Origin: Streptococcus parasanguinis ATCC 15912
GTDB taxonomy: Bacteria > Bacillota > Bacilli > Lactobacillales > Streptococcaceae
NCBI RefSeq assembly: GCF_000164675.2
Contig: NC_015678.1
Coordinates: 496,001-560,000, forward strand
Direction of reading: 5' to 3'
DNA length: 64,000 nucleotides
Positions 54,527 to 63,381 of this stretch are shown here, piece after piece. The notes under the pieces are model-generated. The model was not told where the DNA came from. It made no database searches and was given only the letters and a program-made list of their open reading frames with translations. Position numbers and translations under genes: made by a program. Every line of letters begins with the position of its first letter. Within the stretch, counting starts at the first letter, position 1.

Positions 54527-55738
54527 TTACTTGGTTTCTTTACTTGGCGGGATTGTGGCGGGATTTGCAGTTAATCCCAGCTCTCCTAATGCCTCTGTTA
54601 TCTCAGCACCACCAGTAACAACTTGTCTATCATAGAAATGAGAATAGGTGTTTAGTGTTGTAGCCTTGTCCGTTCTTCCTGAACGAGCCGAGACATACAA
54701 AACATCTTTTTTTAGAACGTTTATCATAAATGAATCATGACTATGACGTAGACCTTTCCCAGTAATAACCGGAACCTTAGCCACTAGTGCATGCCTTTTT
54801 AACATTCGACTTAAGGTAGATTTGTTCATTGGAGAGTTAAACCGTGCTAATACGAAATTATCTTCTCTATTATACACTTGTACAGTTCTCCAATTTTGCA
54901 ACACTTTAACAGTTTCGTCATCTATTTCTAAGAAACGCATTCCTGCCCTAGTTTTTGTCTGCTCTTTTCGAACGTATTTCCCATTCCCTTGATATTCGAG
55001 GGTAGATTGAATATGAATAACCTTATTTTTAAGATCTATGTCTGACCACTTTAAACTAAGACCCTCAGAGACTCGCATCCCCGTCATAAAATAAAGCCAG
55101 ATAGCCGTATAAAACTGCCTCTCTTCATAAACTGTCTGATCAAAAGTTTTTAATACCTTATCAAGTTCCTCTACAGTCCAAAATTCAGTTTTCGGTTTTT
55201 CTCCTTTAGGATTGTCTAACTTTCGACAAGGATTATTCTCGATGTATTCCAAGCGTTCTGCATAATTTAAGCACTTCTTCAGTTTACACCAAAGTCCTTT
55301 TGCGTAGTTTGGAGAGTAGTCTTCCATTAAAGATAATCTAAAATCTTCGCATTCCCGAACATTGATTTCAGACAATTTCTTGTCAGCAAAAACTTCAATA
55401 AAAGTCTTATACTGAGGATAAGCAGTTTGATAGGTTACGGGCTGAACAGTTTTCTTATAATAAGGCAAATAGACATCTTCCATAAATTTTGAAAATGGAA
55501 TATCTAATTGTGGTCTTTTTGTACTAGCACTAGCTATTTTAGCATTGTATTCAGTTCTTATCCTACAGACTTCGTCAAAGGCTTGCTTTTCTGTTTTAAA
55601 ATCAATCCCGAATTGATCTTTATAAGATTTAACCCTAAATCTCTTTCGGTCACCCGTAGATGGATCTACACTGAATTCAACCTCATAGTAAATTTTTCCT
55701 TTCTTATTTCGACTTACGCATTTATATTTTTTACTCAT
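54527..55738 (-). CDS. int: Site-specific tyrosine integrase
   Basis: 403 residues: N-terminal AP2-like arm domain (residues 5-60, SRNKKGKIYYEVEF), core-binding domain (about 75-175), catalytic domain with Arg in MTGMRVSEGL and Tyr in LNTYSHFYD. The motif usually HxLRH reads KGLRHSH and the later LGH reads SGR, so two His are replaced (K and R). The start overlaps the DUF3173 gene by 8 bp. Located 40 bp from attL, as for rplL-type elements. Confidence 0.93.
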   Translation of the reverse strand: MSKKYKCVSRNKKGKIYYEVEFSVDPSTGDRKRFRVKSYKDQFGIDFKTEKQAFDEVCRIRTEYNAKIASASTKRPQLDIPFSKFMEDVYLPYYKKTVQPVTYQTAYPQYKTFIEVFADKKLSEINVRECEDFRLSLMEDYSPNYAKGLWCKLKKCLNYAERLEYIENNPCRKLDNPKGEKPKTEFWTVEELDKVLKTFDQTVYEERQFYTAIWLYFMTGMRVSEGLSLKWSDIDLKNKVIHIQSTLEYQGNGKYVRKEQTKTRAGMRFLEIDDETVKVLQNWRTVQVYNREDNFVLARFNSPMNKSTLSRMLKRHALVAKVPVITGKGLRHSHDSFMINVLKKDVLYVSARSGRTDKATTLNTYSHFYDRQVVTGGAEITEALGELGLTANPATIPPSKETK

Positions 55739-55979
55739 TTTGTTCCTTTCTTTCAGAAAGCAACTTAAAACCGAGTAATTCTTCTACAATATAAGTAGGA
55801 GCTAAATTAAGACGAGAATTGTCAAAAGGTGATTTACTTAATTCTACCACATTATTTGATAAAGCTCTAGATTCTTCAAATTGTCGGACAGCAATTAACT
55901 TGGCTTGTCTTATAATATCCCGTGCCGTATGTTCAGGAAAACCTAATTTCATTAATTCTGTATGATTTATTGTTTGCAT
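55731..55979 (-). CDS. DUF3173 protein (integrase partner)
   Basis: 82 residues with the DUF3173 pattern LMKLGFPEHTARDIIRQAKLIAV, probably a helix-turn-helix-like fold, and a PTYIVEELLGF C-terminal block. Such proteins sit before tyrosine integrases in streptococcal mobile elements and are presumed excision or directionality factors. RBS AGAAGGAAGAG. Overlaps int, so coupled. Confidence 0.85.
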   Translation of the reverse strand: MQTINHTELMKLGFPEHTARDIIRQAKLIAVRQFEESRALSNNVVELSKSPFDNSRLNLAPTYIVEELLGFKLLSERKEQNE

Positions 55980-56075
55980 TATCTCTTCCTTCTAATTCTT
56001 AATTACAGAGATTTCCATCTTTTGATAAGGCTTAGAGTAATTCAACAAATTAGATCATTAACCAAAAGCCTTATA

Positions 56076-58007
56076 CTACTTTTCTTTAAAATAATTGTAC
56101 ATCGCATAATAGTCAAATTCCATCTTAATGCCAGTTCTTCCATTACGATTTTTTAAAACCACTAGCTCAATTTCTCTAGGATTTCTCGACTTAGCTTCAT
56201 TAACATCAAAATTTGCTGGTCCAGTCCCCTTAAGTTGTAGTCCAATCAAAACATCGCTAGAATACTCGATTGCTCCGCTCTCCTTGAAAGACTGCATACT
56301 TACAACAGATTTGTAGTTTTCTCTATTAAAAGAAGAAATAGCAATTACTGGTGTTTTAAAGTCTCGGCTAATCCTTTTCAATTCTATTACCGATCTATCT
56401 GTGTTTTGTTTTTCAGTAAATCGTTCATTCACCGGGTATAGAATCTGTAAGTAATCAATAATAACGACAGGTACTTTTCCAGTATATTTGAGATGATTTT
56501 CAACAGTTTTCCGAATTAGCTCCACACCAATAGGTCCAGTACCTTCGACAATGTAAATATTTTTGCAGTATTGAGAGTAATTTTCTCCAGCTTTTTTAAT
56601 CAAATCAATCTCTGGGGTGCTGTAACCTGCATATCTACTTCCCTCAGTAATTCCTCGTGCTGTTTTTGCATTTCTGATATCACTATTAGAGGCAATAGAT
56701 TCGATAACAGTGTGACGACTAAGACTTTTACTAATTATTTCCCATCTCGACATTTCAATACTAAAAATCAAAACATCTGTTCCCTGTGCTGCAATTTGAT
56801 CAGCAATCTGAGTTACAAATGTTGTCTTTCCAAGGGAGGAAATTGCACCAACACAATACAAGCCTTCGTAAAGACCACCTTCCAATAGATCATCTAAACC
56901 TTCAAAATTTGTTTTAACACATGAAGTATTTGAACCATTCGTAATATCATTAAAAAACTTCGGAAGATGATTAGCTGTTGAATATTCAAGATACCGCTCT
57001 TTTTCACTTTTTGTTTGATTGATTGCATATTCTACCATTTTGTTAAATACTCCTTTATTTTTCACTAACATATCGTTAGGATCTTTTACATCATCAATAG
57101 TTAATTTGAAAGAAATAAATTTAATTTTCTTATTTCTAAACTGCTCTGCTAATTTTAGTTCAGCCTCTCTCCCCTTTTCGTCTTGATCTAATGAGAGAAT
57201 GAATGTACGATCAATTTTTAGATCAGAAACAAGATTAATTAGTTTTTTTATATTTCCAATGCTCCCGAGTCCTACTGCCTTTCCACCAACTTCAACGATG
57301 CTCATGGCATCTATTTCGCCTTCTACAATAAAAATTGGATCCGCAGATTTTTTGAAGAGTTCGCTTTTATTAAAAATATCGCTCCCTCCCACTTTCTGTT
57401 TAGTATAGTTCAATTGAGGTTCGGGTACAATTTCTCTTGTATCACGAGCAAAATAACAACTCTCGCTTAAAGGAATAATTAATCTGGGAGTTTCAGGGAC
57501 ATTTGGATTAGTCACATGGGGATGCTTCCATTTTTTTACATAGCCGACTTTAAACTGTTGGACTGTTGGAAAACTCAACCCTCGTTTAAGAAAATAGTCA
57601 GTTTCACAAAGATGCTTTATTGCCTCATTATAAAAACTTGAATAATTATCTTTTTTCTCTTCTCCCTTTAAAGGAAAAACAGCATTGTAATTTAAAAATT
57701 CAGTTCTCTGGTTCTTGAATCCATCACATTCAGTTGATAGATTAAACAACTCTCTGACACGCTTCAATTGATCCTTAAATTTATCAATTCCTTCTATATA
57801 ACCGATAAGATCAAAGATATCTCCACCTCTATCGCAAGAGAAACATTTCCACTGGGTTTCATCGTAAATATGAAAAGCACCAGTTCTGTTTCTTCCTTCA
57901 CCACTGTGGCAAAGTGGGCAAATATATGCTCCTTTACCACCTTTACGACTTGGTTCAGAGATTTGGTCAATGTATGCTTTCAAATAAGATTTTTCTTCTT
58001 CAAACAT
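56076..58007 (-). CDS. Primase-helicase replication protein
   Basis: 643 residues. CHC2-type zinc finger C30-P-L-C33 with C55-F-S-C58; Toprim acids E229/E231 (IFIVEGEID) and D274/D276 (SLDQDEKG); DnaB/RecA-like helicase with Walker A GAISSLGKTT (387-396) and Walker B VVIIDYLQIL. Primase and helicase are on one chain, as in phage T7 gp4-like and satellite replication modules. RBS AAAAGGAG. It lies next to the iteron origin and Rep gene. Confidence 0.9.
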   Translation of the reverse strand: MFEEEKSYLKAYIDQISEPSRKGGKGAYICPLCHSGEGRNRTGAFHIYDETQWKCFSCDRGGDIFDLIGYIEGIDKFKDQLKRVRELFNLSTECDGFKNQRTEFLNYNAVFPLKGEEKKDNYSSFYNEAIKHLCETDYFLKRGLSFPTVQQFKVGYVKKWKHPHVTNPNVPETPRLIIPLSESCYFARDTREIVPEPQLNYTKQKVGGSDIFNKSELFKKSADPIFIVEGEIDAMSIVEVGGKAVGLGSIGNIKKLINLVSDLKIDRTFILSLDQDEKGREAELKLAEQFRNKKIKFISFKLTIDDVKDPNDMLVKNKGVFNKMVEYAINQTKSEKERYLEYSTANHLPKFFNDITNGSNTSCVKTNFEGLDDLLEGGLYEGLYCVGAISSLGKTTFVTQIADQIAAQGTDVLIFSIEMSRWEIISKSLSRHTVIESIASNSDIRNAKTARGITEGSRYAGYSTPEIDLIKKAGENYSQYCKNIYIVEGTGPIGVELIRKTVENHLKYTGKVPVVIIDYLQILYPVNERFTEKQNTDRSVIELKRISRDFKTPVIAISSFNRENYKSVVSMQSFKESGAIEYSSDVLIGLQLKGTGPANFDVNEAKSRNPREIELVVLKNRNGRTGIKMEFDYYAMYNYFKEK

Positions 58008-58042
58008 ATTTGTACTCCTTTTTTAATTTCCAGTAAAAAAAT

Positions 58043-58108
58043 AAAATCCGGATTTTTTTCTTTACAGGCAAAATTATATCATTGCCTTCAATACGAAAAT
58101 TGAAGGCA
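58043..58108. repeat. Palindromes upstream of the primase-helicase gene
   Basis: AAAATCCGGATTTT (58043-58056) and TGCCTTCAAT-ACGAAA-ATTGAAGGCA (58083-58108). Both are perfect and stand in the 5' region of the primase-helicase gene, where a regulator or the initiator could bind. An AT-rich stretch (58114-58140) follows. Confidence 0.65.
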
Positions 58109-58194
58109 TATGATGCTTATTAATATTATTAGTATTGAAAATCAGAGACGCTAAAATATCAGTTATACCAAGGATGAAAAATTTTTTTACAAAA

Positions 58195-58250
58195 TCAACA
58201 TACCCCAATTTCTAATTCAACATACCCCAAATTCTAACTCAACATACCCC
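58195..58250. repeat. Three 22-bp iterons, putative replication origin
   Basis: TCAACATACCCC at 58195, 58217 and 58239, exactly 22 bp apart, with partly conserved spacers (AA-TTCTAA-T). Direct repeats one to two helical turns apart beside a rep gene are the mark of an iteron origin. A near-perfect inverted repeat, CTGATTTA(A)TCGA / TCGATAAATCAG, follows at 58262-58292. Confidence 0.8.
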
Positions 58251-58297
58251 ATACATAAATCCTGATTTAATCGAAGCAAATCGATAAATCAGTGAAT

Positions 58298-59221
58298 TTA
58301 AATCCCTGAAACTTTAAAATGAATTCTAAATTTTTGAAATTCAAAAAATGATTTCATTTCTAACTGTTTATCTGATAAACGTACACCATTTGGATTACTA
58401 TATTCCCAACTAACAAGGATTTTATAATCGACTAGTTTATTAAGTGAATTATCTAAGCTCTCCTCAATTCTCGAATGCCATCCAGCTTTTTTCAATCTAA
58501 CTTCTTCTATTGCAGGAATTTTAGGACATACATTCAATAGAGCTTCAACTGATATGACTTCATGAATTTTTTTCTTTCTATTATTATTGAGACTTTGATG
58601 ATAGACTAGTTTCTTTGCGATAGAATAAACATTTTTACTACGCTCATCAATTTTAAAAAGTCTGAGGGGGAAATTACTAACATATGAAGTAATTAAATAT
58701 CTAACGAATTTTTCAGTCAATTGAACTGTATAAACTCCTTTTTTGCATTTGAATTCCTCAATCAGTTTCATATCTTTGAATTCTTTGATTTCCGATTTTC
58801 TCTTTTCGGCGGTACTAATAGAAAGATCGTTTAGCAAGCTTAATGCCTCTTCAATGATACGACGTACATTTTTCTTCGTTGAAGTACTTTTTGGATTATT
58901 TTTCCCCATCAGTTCTGCATACTGTTTAATTGAAAATTCAACAAAGCAGTCAACAGCCTCTTCTTCACTTAGTTTATATTTGTTCTTCTTCCCGACAAGA
59001 AGAATCAATAAATCCAACATCTTCAAAACTCGGAGTTTGAAATAATCTTTGTTAGCATCAAAGTTTTCAATATGAATCGTACCAGTCTCTAAATGAATCG
59101 AAGTTCGATTAGTGATCGGATCCCTTACTTTGTCAACTGTTTTCAAATTAACAGAAGTTAGCAAATTCAAAGTTGGTGCATTTAAAATCTTCTCGATTTT
59201 CTCTTTTTTATCTACAGGCAT
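58298..59221 (-). CDS. Winged-helix replication initiator-like protein (Rep)
   Basis: 307 residues, basic. Two helical domains: residues 55-165 (FKLRVLKMLDLLILLVGKK through LMGKNNPKS) and 180-300 (RLFKIDERSKNVYSIAKKL), resembling the tandem winged-helix layout of plasmid and phage initiators. Assignment rests on layout and on the iterons directly past its stop. RBS AAAGAGG. Confident family placement needs a profile search. Confidence 0.6.
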   Translation of the reverse strand: MPVDKKEKIEKILNAPTLNLLTSVNLKTVDKVRDPITNRTSIHLETGTIHIENFDANKDYFKLRVLKMLDLLILLVGKKNKYKLSEEEAVDCFVEFSIKQYAELMGKNNPKSTSTKKNVRRIIEEALSLLNDLSISTAEKRKSEIKEFKDMKLIEEFKCKKGVYTVQLTEKFVRYLITSYVSNFPLRLFKIDERSKNVYSIAKKLVYHQSLNNNRKKKIHEVISVEALLNVCPKIPAIEEVRLKKAGWHSRIEESLDNSLNKLVDYKILVSWEYSNPNGVRLSDKQLEMKSFFEFQKFRIHFKVSGI

Positions 59222-59565
59222 TATATAACCTCTTTTTATTTATTTGAAAAGATTTTTGAGAGCAAAAAAAAGAGTTGTAGCGATCAGCTACAACTCTCTT
59301 GCACTCAATTTTCTTTTCATACTTATAGTCTGCCATTTTTTGATAAAAGTAAAAAAAAGAAAAATCAAAAAAAGTCGCTTTTTCTACCAAAAATTGCTCA
59401 ATTTTCTACTAAAATTTAAAAAGGACACTTTACAAAGTGCCCTTTAAAATAGCGGAAATAGCGATATTTTAAGGATTTTAAAACACATTATAATATCTTC
59501 CACATAGGATTTAAATTTTTTTGAAAAAATTTTTTAATTAATTTTATCTAATGACCTTAGATAGG
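59222..59565 (-). other. 344-bp gap between rep and the zinc-ribbon gene
   Basis: AT-rich. Contains two minus-strand terminators, 59263-59297 (AGAGTTGTAGC-GATCA-GCTACAACTCT, then T8) and 59417-59445 (AAAGGGCACTT-TGTA-AAGTGTCCTTTTT). They separate the cargo operon from the rep gene. An open frame at 59208-59390 crosses the first hairpin and is not a gene. Confidence 0.75.
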
Positions 59566-60192
59566 TTATAACCCTAAACGGTCAGAATCCCAATTTCCAT
59601 AATCATCGTATCCAAAACCATCAGGATCCATTGCATCAATTCCAGCCTGCTCAAGCGAATTACTGCAGAAATTACAATAATAGAAACCAGTTTCTGGATC
59701 GCTAAATTCCCAATCAATATCATCTTCATCAAAGTCGTTTCCACATTCAGTACAAACATATTGTCCTACAAATTGATGCATCTCTATAAATTGCTGCTTT
59801 TGTTCATCCGTTCCTCCTCGAACGAAGATTTTACCATTTTTACTATGGCAAAAATGACAGTCTGGAGATTTTCTGTTTTGGGGATAATTAATATTATTTT
59901 TTATTTGTGATTCCTGCAACATAAATTGTTCATCATTTATAGCACTTATATAACTCGACTCATTTATATTAGATTCATAGCTTTCATTATAATCATACTC
60001 ATCCTCATATATTTCTTTCCTATTCCTATCTTCATTTAGTACTTCAACAACACTTTTTAGGATAGTAATAGCTGCATATTCTATAATCACTTCACGATTA
60101 TCTTTAACCCACTTAAAACTTTTTTGACTCACATCAACTGTTTTATCTACTATCGCTTGTGATAAATCCTTCATCCCATTTATAAATTTCAT
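59566..60192 (-). CDS. Zinc-ribbon protein with helical N-terminus, unknown function
   Basis: 208 residues. N-terminal amphipathic helix block (1-55), acidic low-complexity middle (55-105), then three CxxC pairs: C112/C115, C147/C150, C173/C176, enough for one or two zinc sites, and an acidic tail rich in Asp, Gly and Tyr. No membrane helix is clear; AAITILKSVVEVL could lie on a membrane. RBS TTTGGAG. Last gene of the cargo operon. I do not recognise the family. Confidence 0.7.
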   Translation of the reverse strand: MKFINGMKDLSQAIVDKTVDVSQKSFKWVKDNREVIIEYAAITILKSVVEVLNEDRNRKEIYEDEYDYNESYESNINESSYISAINDEQFMLQESQIKNNINYPQNRKSPDCHFCHSKNGKIFVRGGTDEQKQQFIEMHQFVGQYVCTECGNDFDEDDIDWEFSDPETGFYYCNFCSNSLEQAGIDAMDPDGFGYDDYGNWDSDRLGL

Positions 60193-60281
60193 CTTTCTCC
60201 AAACCCTTCTAAATATAAAATTTTAACGAAATAGGATATTCCTTAAGACTTTTCATTTTATATTTTTTAACTTTTCACTTA

Positions 60282-60533
60282 TCACTGTTCAACATCTTTA
60301 TCATTTAAAGAATTAATAATGACATACGCGTTTATTTTCCCAATTCTATACTTTTTATTTAGTATTTTTACAGATTCATAAAAACTCAAACCGTGCAAAA
60401 ATGAATTATTTTTGTCACTTTTGTTATTATCAATTATGTATTGCGTAAATTTTTTCCTGAGAATAAAGTTCTTACAAAATAAAATCAAAACCAATAATGA
60501 CAATGTTATGATTATATAAAACTGATAGTTCAT
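60282..60533 (-). CDS. Small one-TM protein, unknown
   Basis: 83 residues with a single N-terminal membrane helix (YIIITLSLLVLILFCKNFIL, about 6-25) and a hydrophilic, positively charged C-terminal domain that probably faces the cytosol. RBS GAGGAG. Lies 58 bp after the PIN gene in the same direction. No family recognised. Confidence 0.65.
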   Translation of the reverse strand: MNYQFYIIITLSLLVLILFCKNFILRKKFTQYIIDNNKSDKNNSFLHGLSFYESVKILNKKYRIGKINAYVIINSLNDKDVEQ

Positions 60534-60591
60534 GGTATCTCCTCTAATATCGTATAATTTTCATTCGAAAGAATTTACAGACTTTCTTAAT

Positions 60592-61266
60592 TTATCGTAT
60601 AGCTCGAATTAACTTTGGCATATACTTTGTTATAGTTGTACCAACTAATACCCCAGAAAGAGCATCTAATATTCTTGTCTTTAAGTTTATCTCGCGTTTA
60701 TCATGATAATAAAGTCCGATAATCTTAATTTCCTTCAACTTATTATTCACGATATTAAAATTATCTTCTAATTTTGTCTTTCCTTTATGCAACAATCCAT
60801 CTTGAGAAATGTAGCAAACAGATATTTTCGCTCCTAAACAGGAATTCAAATTATTTAAATTATATACATCAACACTTAGTTTTTTATCATTAGTTATAAG
60901 AAGCTGGCGATGTTTTATTTTTTCTTTAGTAATACGTGATAATAGTTCTGAATCAGCAAATGCACGTTCTGCCTCGGTATCATTCAAATTTTCATCTTCA
61001 AAAATAAATATTCCTTTATACTGTTTAAGTACCTCGATAACTTTTTGTGACTTATACTGTTTCGTTTCTACTTTTGAAATTAAGTGTCTATAAATTTCTA
61101 AACATACTTCTCTAGTCACAATTATTCTTTTGTTATTGTCAACAAAAATTTGGTAATAGCTTTCTAAAAATTTCCTTAGTTCCATTACATTCATAAGTGA
61201 CGATGTATCAATGTATATCATGTCATTAGAACGAATTATTGAATTTACATATTCTAAATTTGTCAT
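60592..61266 (-). CDS. PIN-domain nuclease-like protein
   Basis: 224 residues. PIN-type acidic set: D20 in YIDTSSLMN, E53/E57 in REVCLEIYRHL, D105 in FADSELLSRI and D127 in ITNDKKL, which together can hold the metal of a ribonuclease. Residues 200-224 are hydrophobic and basic (LSGVLVGTTITKYMPKLIRAIR), perhaps a membrane tail. RBS AAGGAGG, strong. A palindrome shared with the HTH gene stands 60 bp upstream. Toxin or defence nuclease is the likely role. Confidence 0.72.
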   Translation of the reverse strand: MTNLEYVNSIIRSNDMIYIDTSSLMNVMELRKFLESYYQIFVDNNKRIIVTREVCLEIYRHLISKVETKQYKSQKVIEVLKQYKGIFIFEDENLNDTEAERAFADSELLSRITKEKIKHRQLLITNDKKLSVDVYNLNNLNSCLGAKISVCYISQDGLLHKGKTKLEDNFNIVNNKLKEIKIIGLYYHDKREINLKTRILDALSGVLVGTTITKYMPKLIRAIR

Positions 61267-61296
61267 TAGAGGGAACCTCCTTCATTTAATAAAATC

Positions 61297-61356
61297 ATTA
61301 TATTTTATTAATCTAAAGAGATCAACATCATTTGGGACTTCTTGGTCCCAAATGAT
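61297..61356 (-). promoter_or_regulatory. PIN promoter with upstream palindromic operator
   Basis: On the minus strand: -35 TTGATC (61320-61325), 17 nt, perfect -10 TATAAT (61297-61302). Directly before it, the perfect 12-bp inverted repeat ATCATTTGGGAC-N6-GTCCCAAATGAT (61327-61356) ends at the HTH gene stop codon. There is no T-run on the minus side, so it is not a normal terminator. Confidence 0.7.
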
Positions 61357-62888
61357 TATTTTTCATAAATTGTTTCAAAATCTAAAATTTGACTTTTAAG
61401 ATTCAATACATCTTCGATGTTGTTTAAACCAAGTTCAAAAGCAGTAATTAAATCTTCTCTTGTTAAAATTACCTTTTTATTTTTAAATTCAAATACCGCT
61501 TCTTTCTTTTTAGAAACTCTTTCAATATATTTTTCTTCTCCTAGATAGGAACCAATCTCTTTATCATCACTCAATCCTAAATCTTCCTCAAAGGGATTAT
61601 ATTCTTTAAATACAGGCTTCGTAATTTCTTCTTCAATACACTCAAACTCATCTTGGACATTAAAAAAGTAATAAATTTCATATGGGTCATCCCCTGGCAA
61701 CACATTGAAATCTCGAATCAATTCCTTCTTGTTTTTTATGTTAATGAGCAAATTCTCAAGTTTTTCTTTCATTATTTCAAAGTATGAAATATAACTATAT
61801 CTAACATCAAAAAAATTATTTGGTAATTTTTCACAGTATTCCTTTATTTCATTAATAGAATAAAATGTTTGAACTTCTGCTTGGTGTTCTTTTCTTTTTT
61901 TAGAATAAAAACTTTTAAATTCATCTTTCGTCAAATATTCCCTCATAAACATAGTAGTCTTAAAAACAGAAAAACTAAATTTTCCATTTTTAATTTCAGC
62001 ATAGAAATACTCATTCCTATCTGGGATATAGTAATTAAATTGTTCTCCATAGACAACTATTGAAGCATCTTTGATTTTTGCACTTTTTCTAAATCCCCAA
62101 TTTCTTGTGTCATACAATACCTCATAACACTTTTTTAATTCTTGTAAGTTCACATTATCTATTATTGGTGAAAACTCTTTAAACATTTCAGTTTCCTTAT
62201 CTAAAACTTTTATAGAAAAACCATTTTTACTCTTTATGTATACTTCGTTTCTATCACTATTTTTACTTATATATTGACTTTCCCCATGGTAATCAACCTC
62301 TATTGTTGTTCCAACACTATAATTATATGGTTTATAAAATTCACCTAATGATGAGTTAAATTTCTCACGTTCAGAATATTTTTCTGACGATATATATTTT
62401 ATCTTATTTTTAACGTTCTCATTTGATTTTACACTTTTAATCTTATTAGATAGTCGTAACTTTGAAAAATTATTGTCATCTAATATTTTGTTTACTAATT
62501 CCACTCCTTTGTATGCATAGTCGAAATGAGTTGATTTATCCTCACTCGCTTCTAATGCCGATCTTATAAAATAATCTCTATATCCTTCTGAAGGATCTAG
62601 GCTAGGCATATCATCATAATAAAATAACGCTTTATTTGTTTCTTCAACTGAGCAAAATAATGCTGCACAAATAGCGATTATACAATCCCGAGGTTGATTT
62701 GGTTTTCGTTTATTGAGAATTTTTCTAAACATTTCATAGTCTATACCTACCCTCTTAGCCAACTCTCTTGTTGTTAATTGTTCACCAAAATCTTTTTCTT
62801 TTGAAAGTTCTTTAATGTAATTCTTAAAAGACTTATCATGCTTTTGTCTCTTAATAATTGTTGGTTTTTCAATTTGCTTTTTCCACAT
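61356..62888 (-). CDS. Large XRE-HTH protein, unknown
   Basis: 510 residues. The start has a lysine-rich leader then a helix-turn-helix at about 39-62 (TTRELAKRVGIDYEMFRKIL), with an ICAALFCSVEET segment next to it. The rest is a large unknown domain (150-490) with alternating charged and aromatic stretches. RBS AAAGGGA. Likely regulator-sensor of the PIN module or part of the effector. Promoter: perfect -10 TATAAT (minus strand) with a poor -35. Confidence 0.65.
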   Translation of the reverse strand: MWKKQIEKPTIIKRQKHDKSFKNYIKELSKEKDFGEQLTTRELAKRVGIDYEMFRKILNKRKPNQPRDCIIAICAALFCSVEETNKALFYYDDMPSLDPSEGYRDYFIRSALEASEDKSTHFDYAYKGVELVNKILDDNNFSKLRLSNKIKSVKSNENVKNKIKYISSEKYSEREKFNSSLGEFYKPYNYSVGTTIEVDYHGESQYISKNSDRNEVYIKSKNGFSIKVLDKETEMFKEFSPIIDNVNLQELKKCYEVLYDTRNWGFRKSAKIKDASIVVYGEQFNYYIPDRNEYFYAEIKNGKFSFSVFKTTMFMREYLTKDEFKSFYSKKRKEHQAEVQTFYSINEIKEYCEKLPNNFFDVRYSYISYFEIMKEKLENLLINIKNKKELIRDFNVLPGDDPYEIYYFFNVQDEFECIEEEITKPVFKEYNPFEEDLGLSDDKEIGSYLGEEKYIERVSKKKEAVFEFKNKKVILTREDLITAFELGLNNIEDVLNLKSQILDFETIYEK

Positions 62889-62945
62889 CGCAATTCCCTT
62901 TCAGTTCGATATACAAATTATAACTTACTTTCACGTATAAAGTAA

Positions 62946-62975
62946 TCATTTTTGGGATATTTAGGTCCCGAAAAT
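62946..62975 (-). promoter_or_regulatory. Second copy of the GGGA-N8-TCCC operator
   Basis: ATCATTTTTGGGA-N8-TCCCGAAAAT. It shares ATCATTT, GGGA, the 8-nt spacing and GGTCCC with the copy at 61327-61356 and lies 58 bp before the HTH gene start, versus 60 bp for the PIN gene. A second inverted repeat, TTACTTT-N7-AAAGTAA (62922-62942), overlaps the HTH promoter. Confidence 0.65.
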
Positions 62976-63381
62976 AGAACTGACATATAATAACTAATCT
63001 ACATCAAATATAAAATAACTCAATTTTAGATTTAACAGAAGTATATTAAAATAAAAATGACATTCAAGAAAGTCATCTTGAATGTCTATATAAGTTAGTA
63101 TTAGCGTATTTATTAACGTTTTAAGAAATCTGATTCTTTACAAACTTCCTTAAGGCTTATTTTGTCAAAGTTTTATTTTAGGTTGTTTCGAGATCACTTG
63201 CTTCCAACATCACACAGTTTTTTCTTTTTTGACTTCAAAGTAATTGTATGAATTTAATTAAGATAGAGAGTTTTCATTTTGTTTCTAACACTATCAAAAA
63301 ACTTTATACTACTATAATTTTTGGATTATTTAACTATTACTAAATTCTAACCCCTTGTTTGTACAAACACAAAATAAATTA
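62976..63381. other. Long AT-rich gap with two palindromes
   Basis: No gene seen. Contains the perfect hairpin GACATTCAAG-N8-CTTGAATGTC (63059-63086), a good terminator-like fold, and the perfect palindrome TGTTTGTACAAACA (63356-63369) just past the GH2-like gene. The remainder is AT-rich spacer. Confidence 0.6.

Noticed and set aside
59208..59390. 60-residue frame before rep
   Set aside because: Crosses a terminator hairpin and is very Phe/Lys rich, like other AT-rich chance frames.
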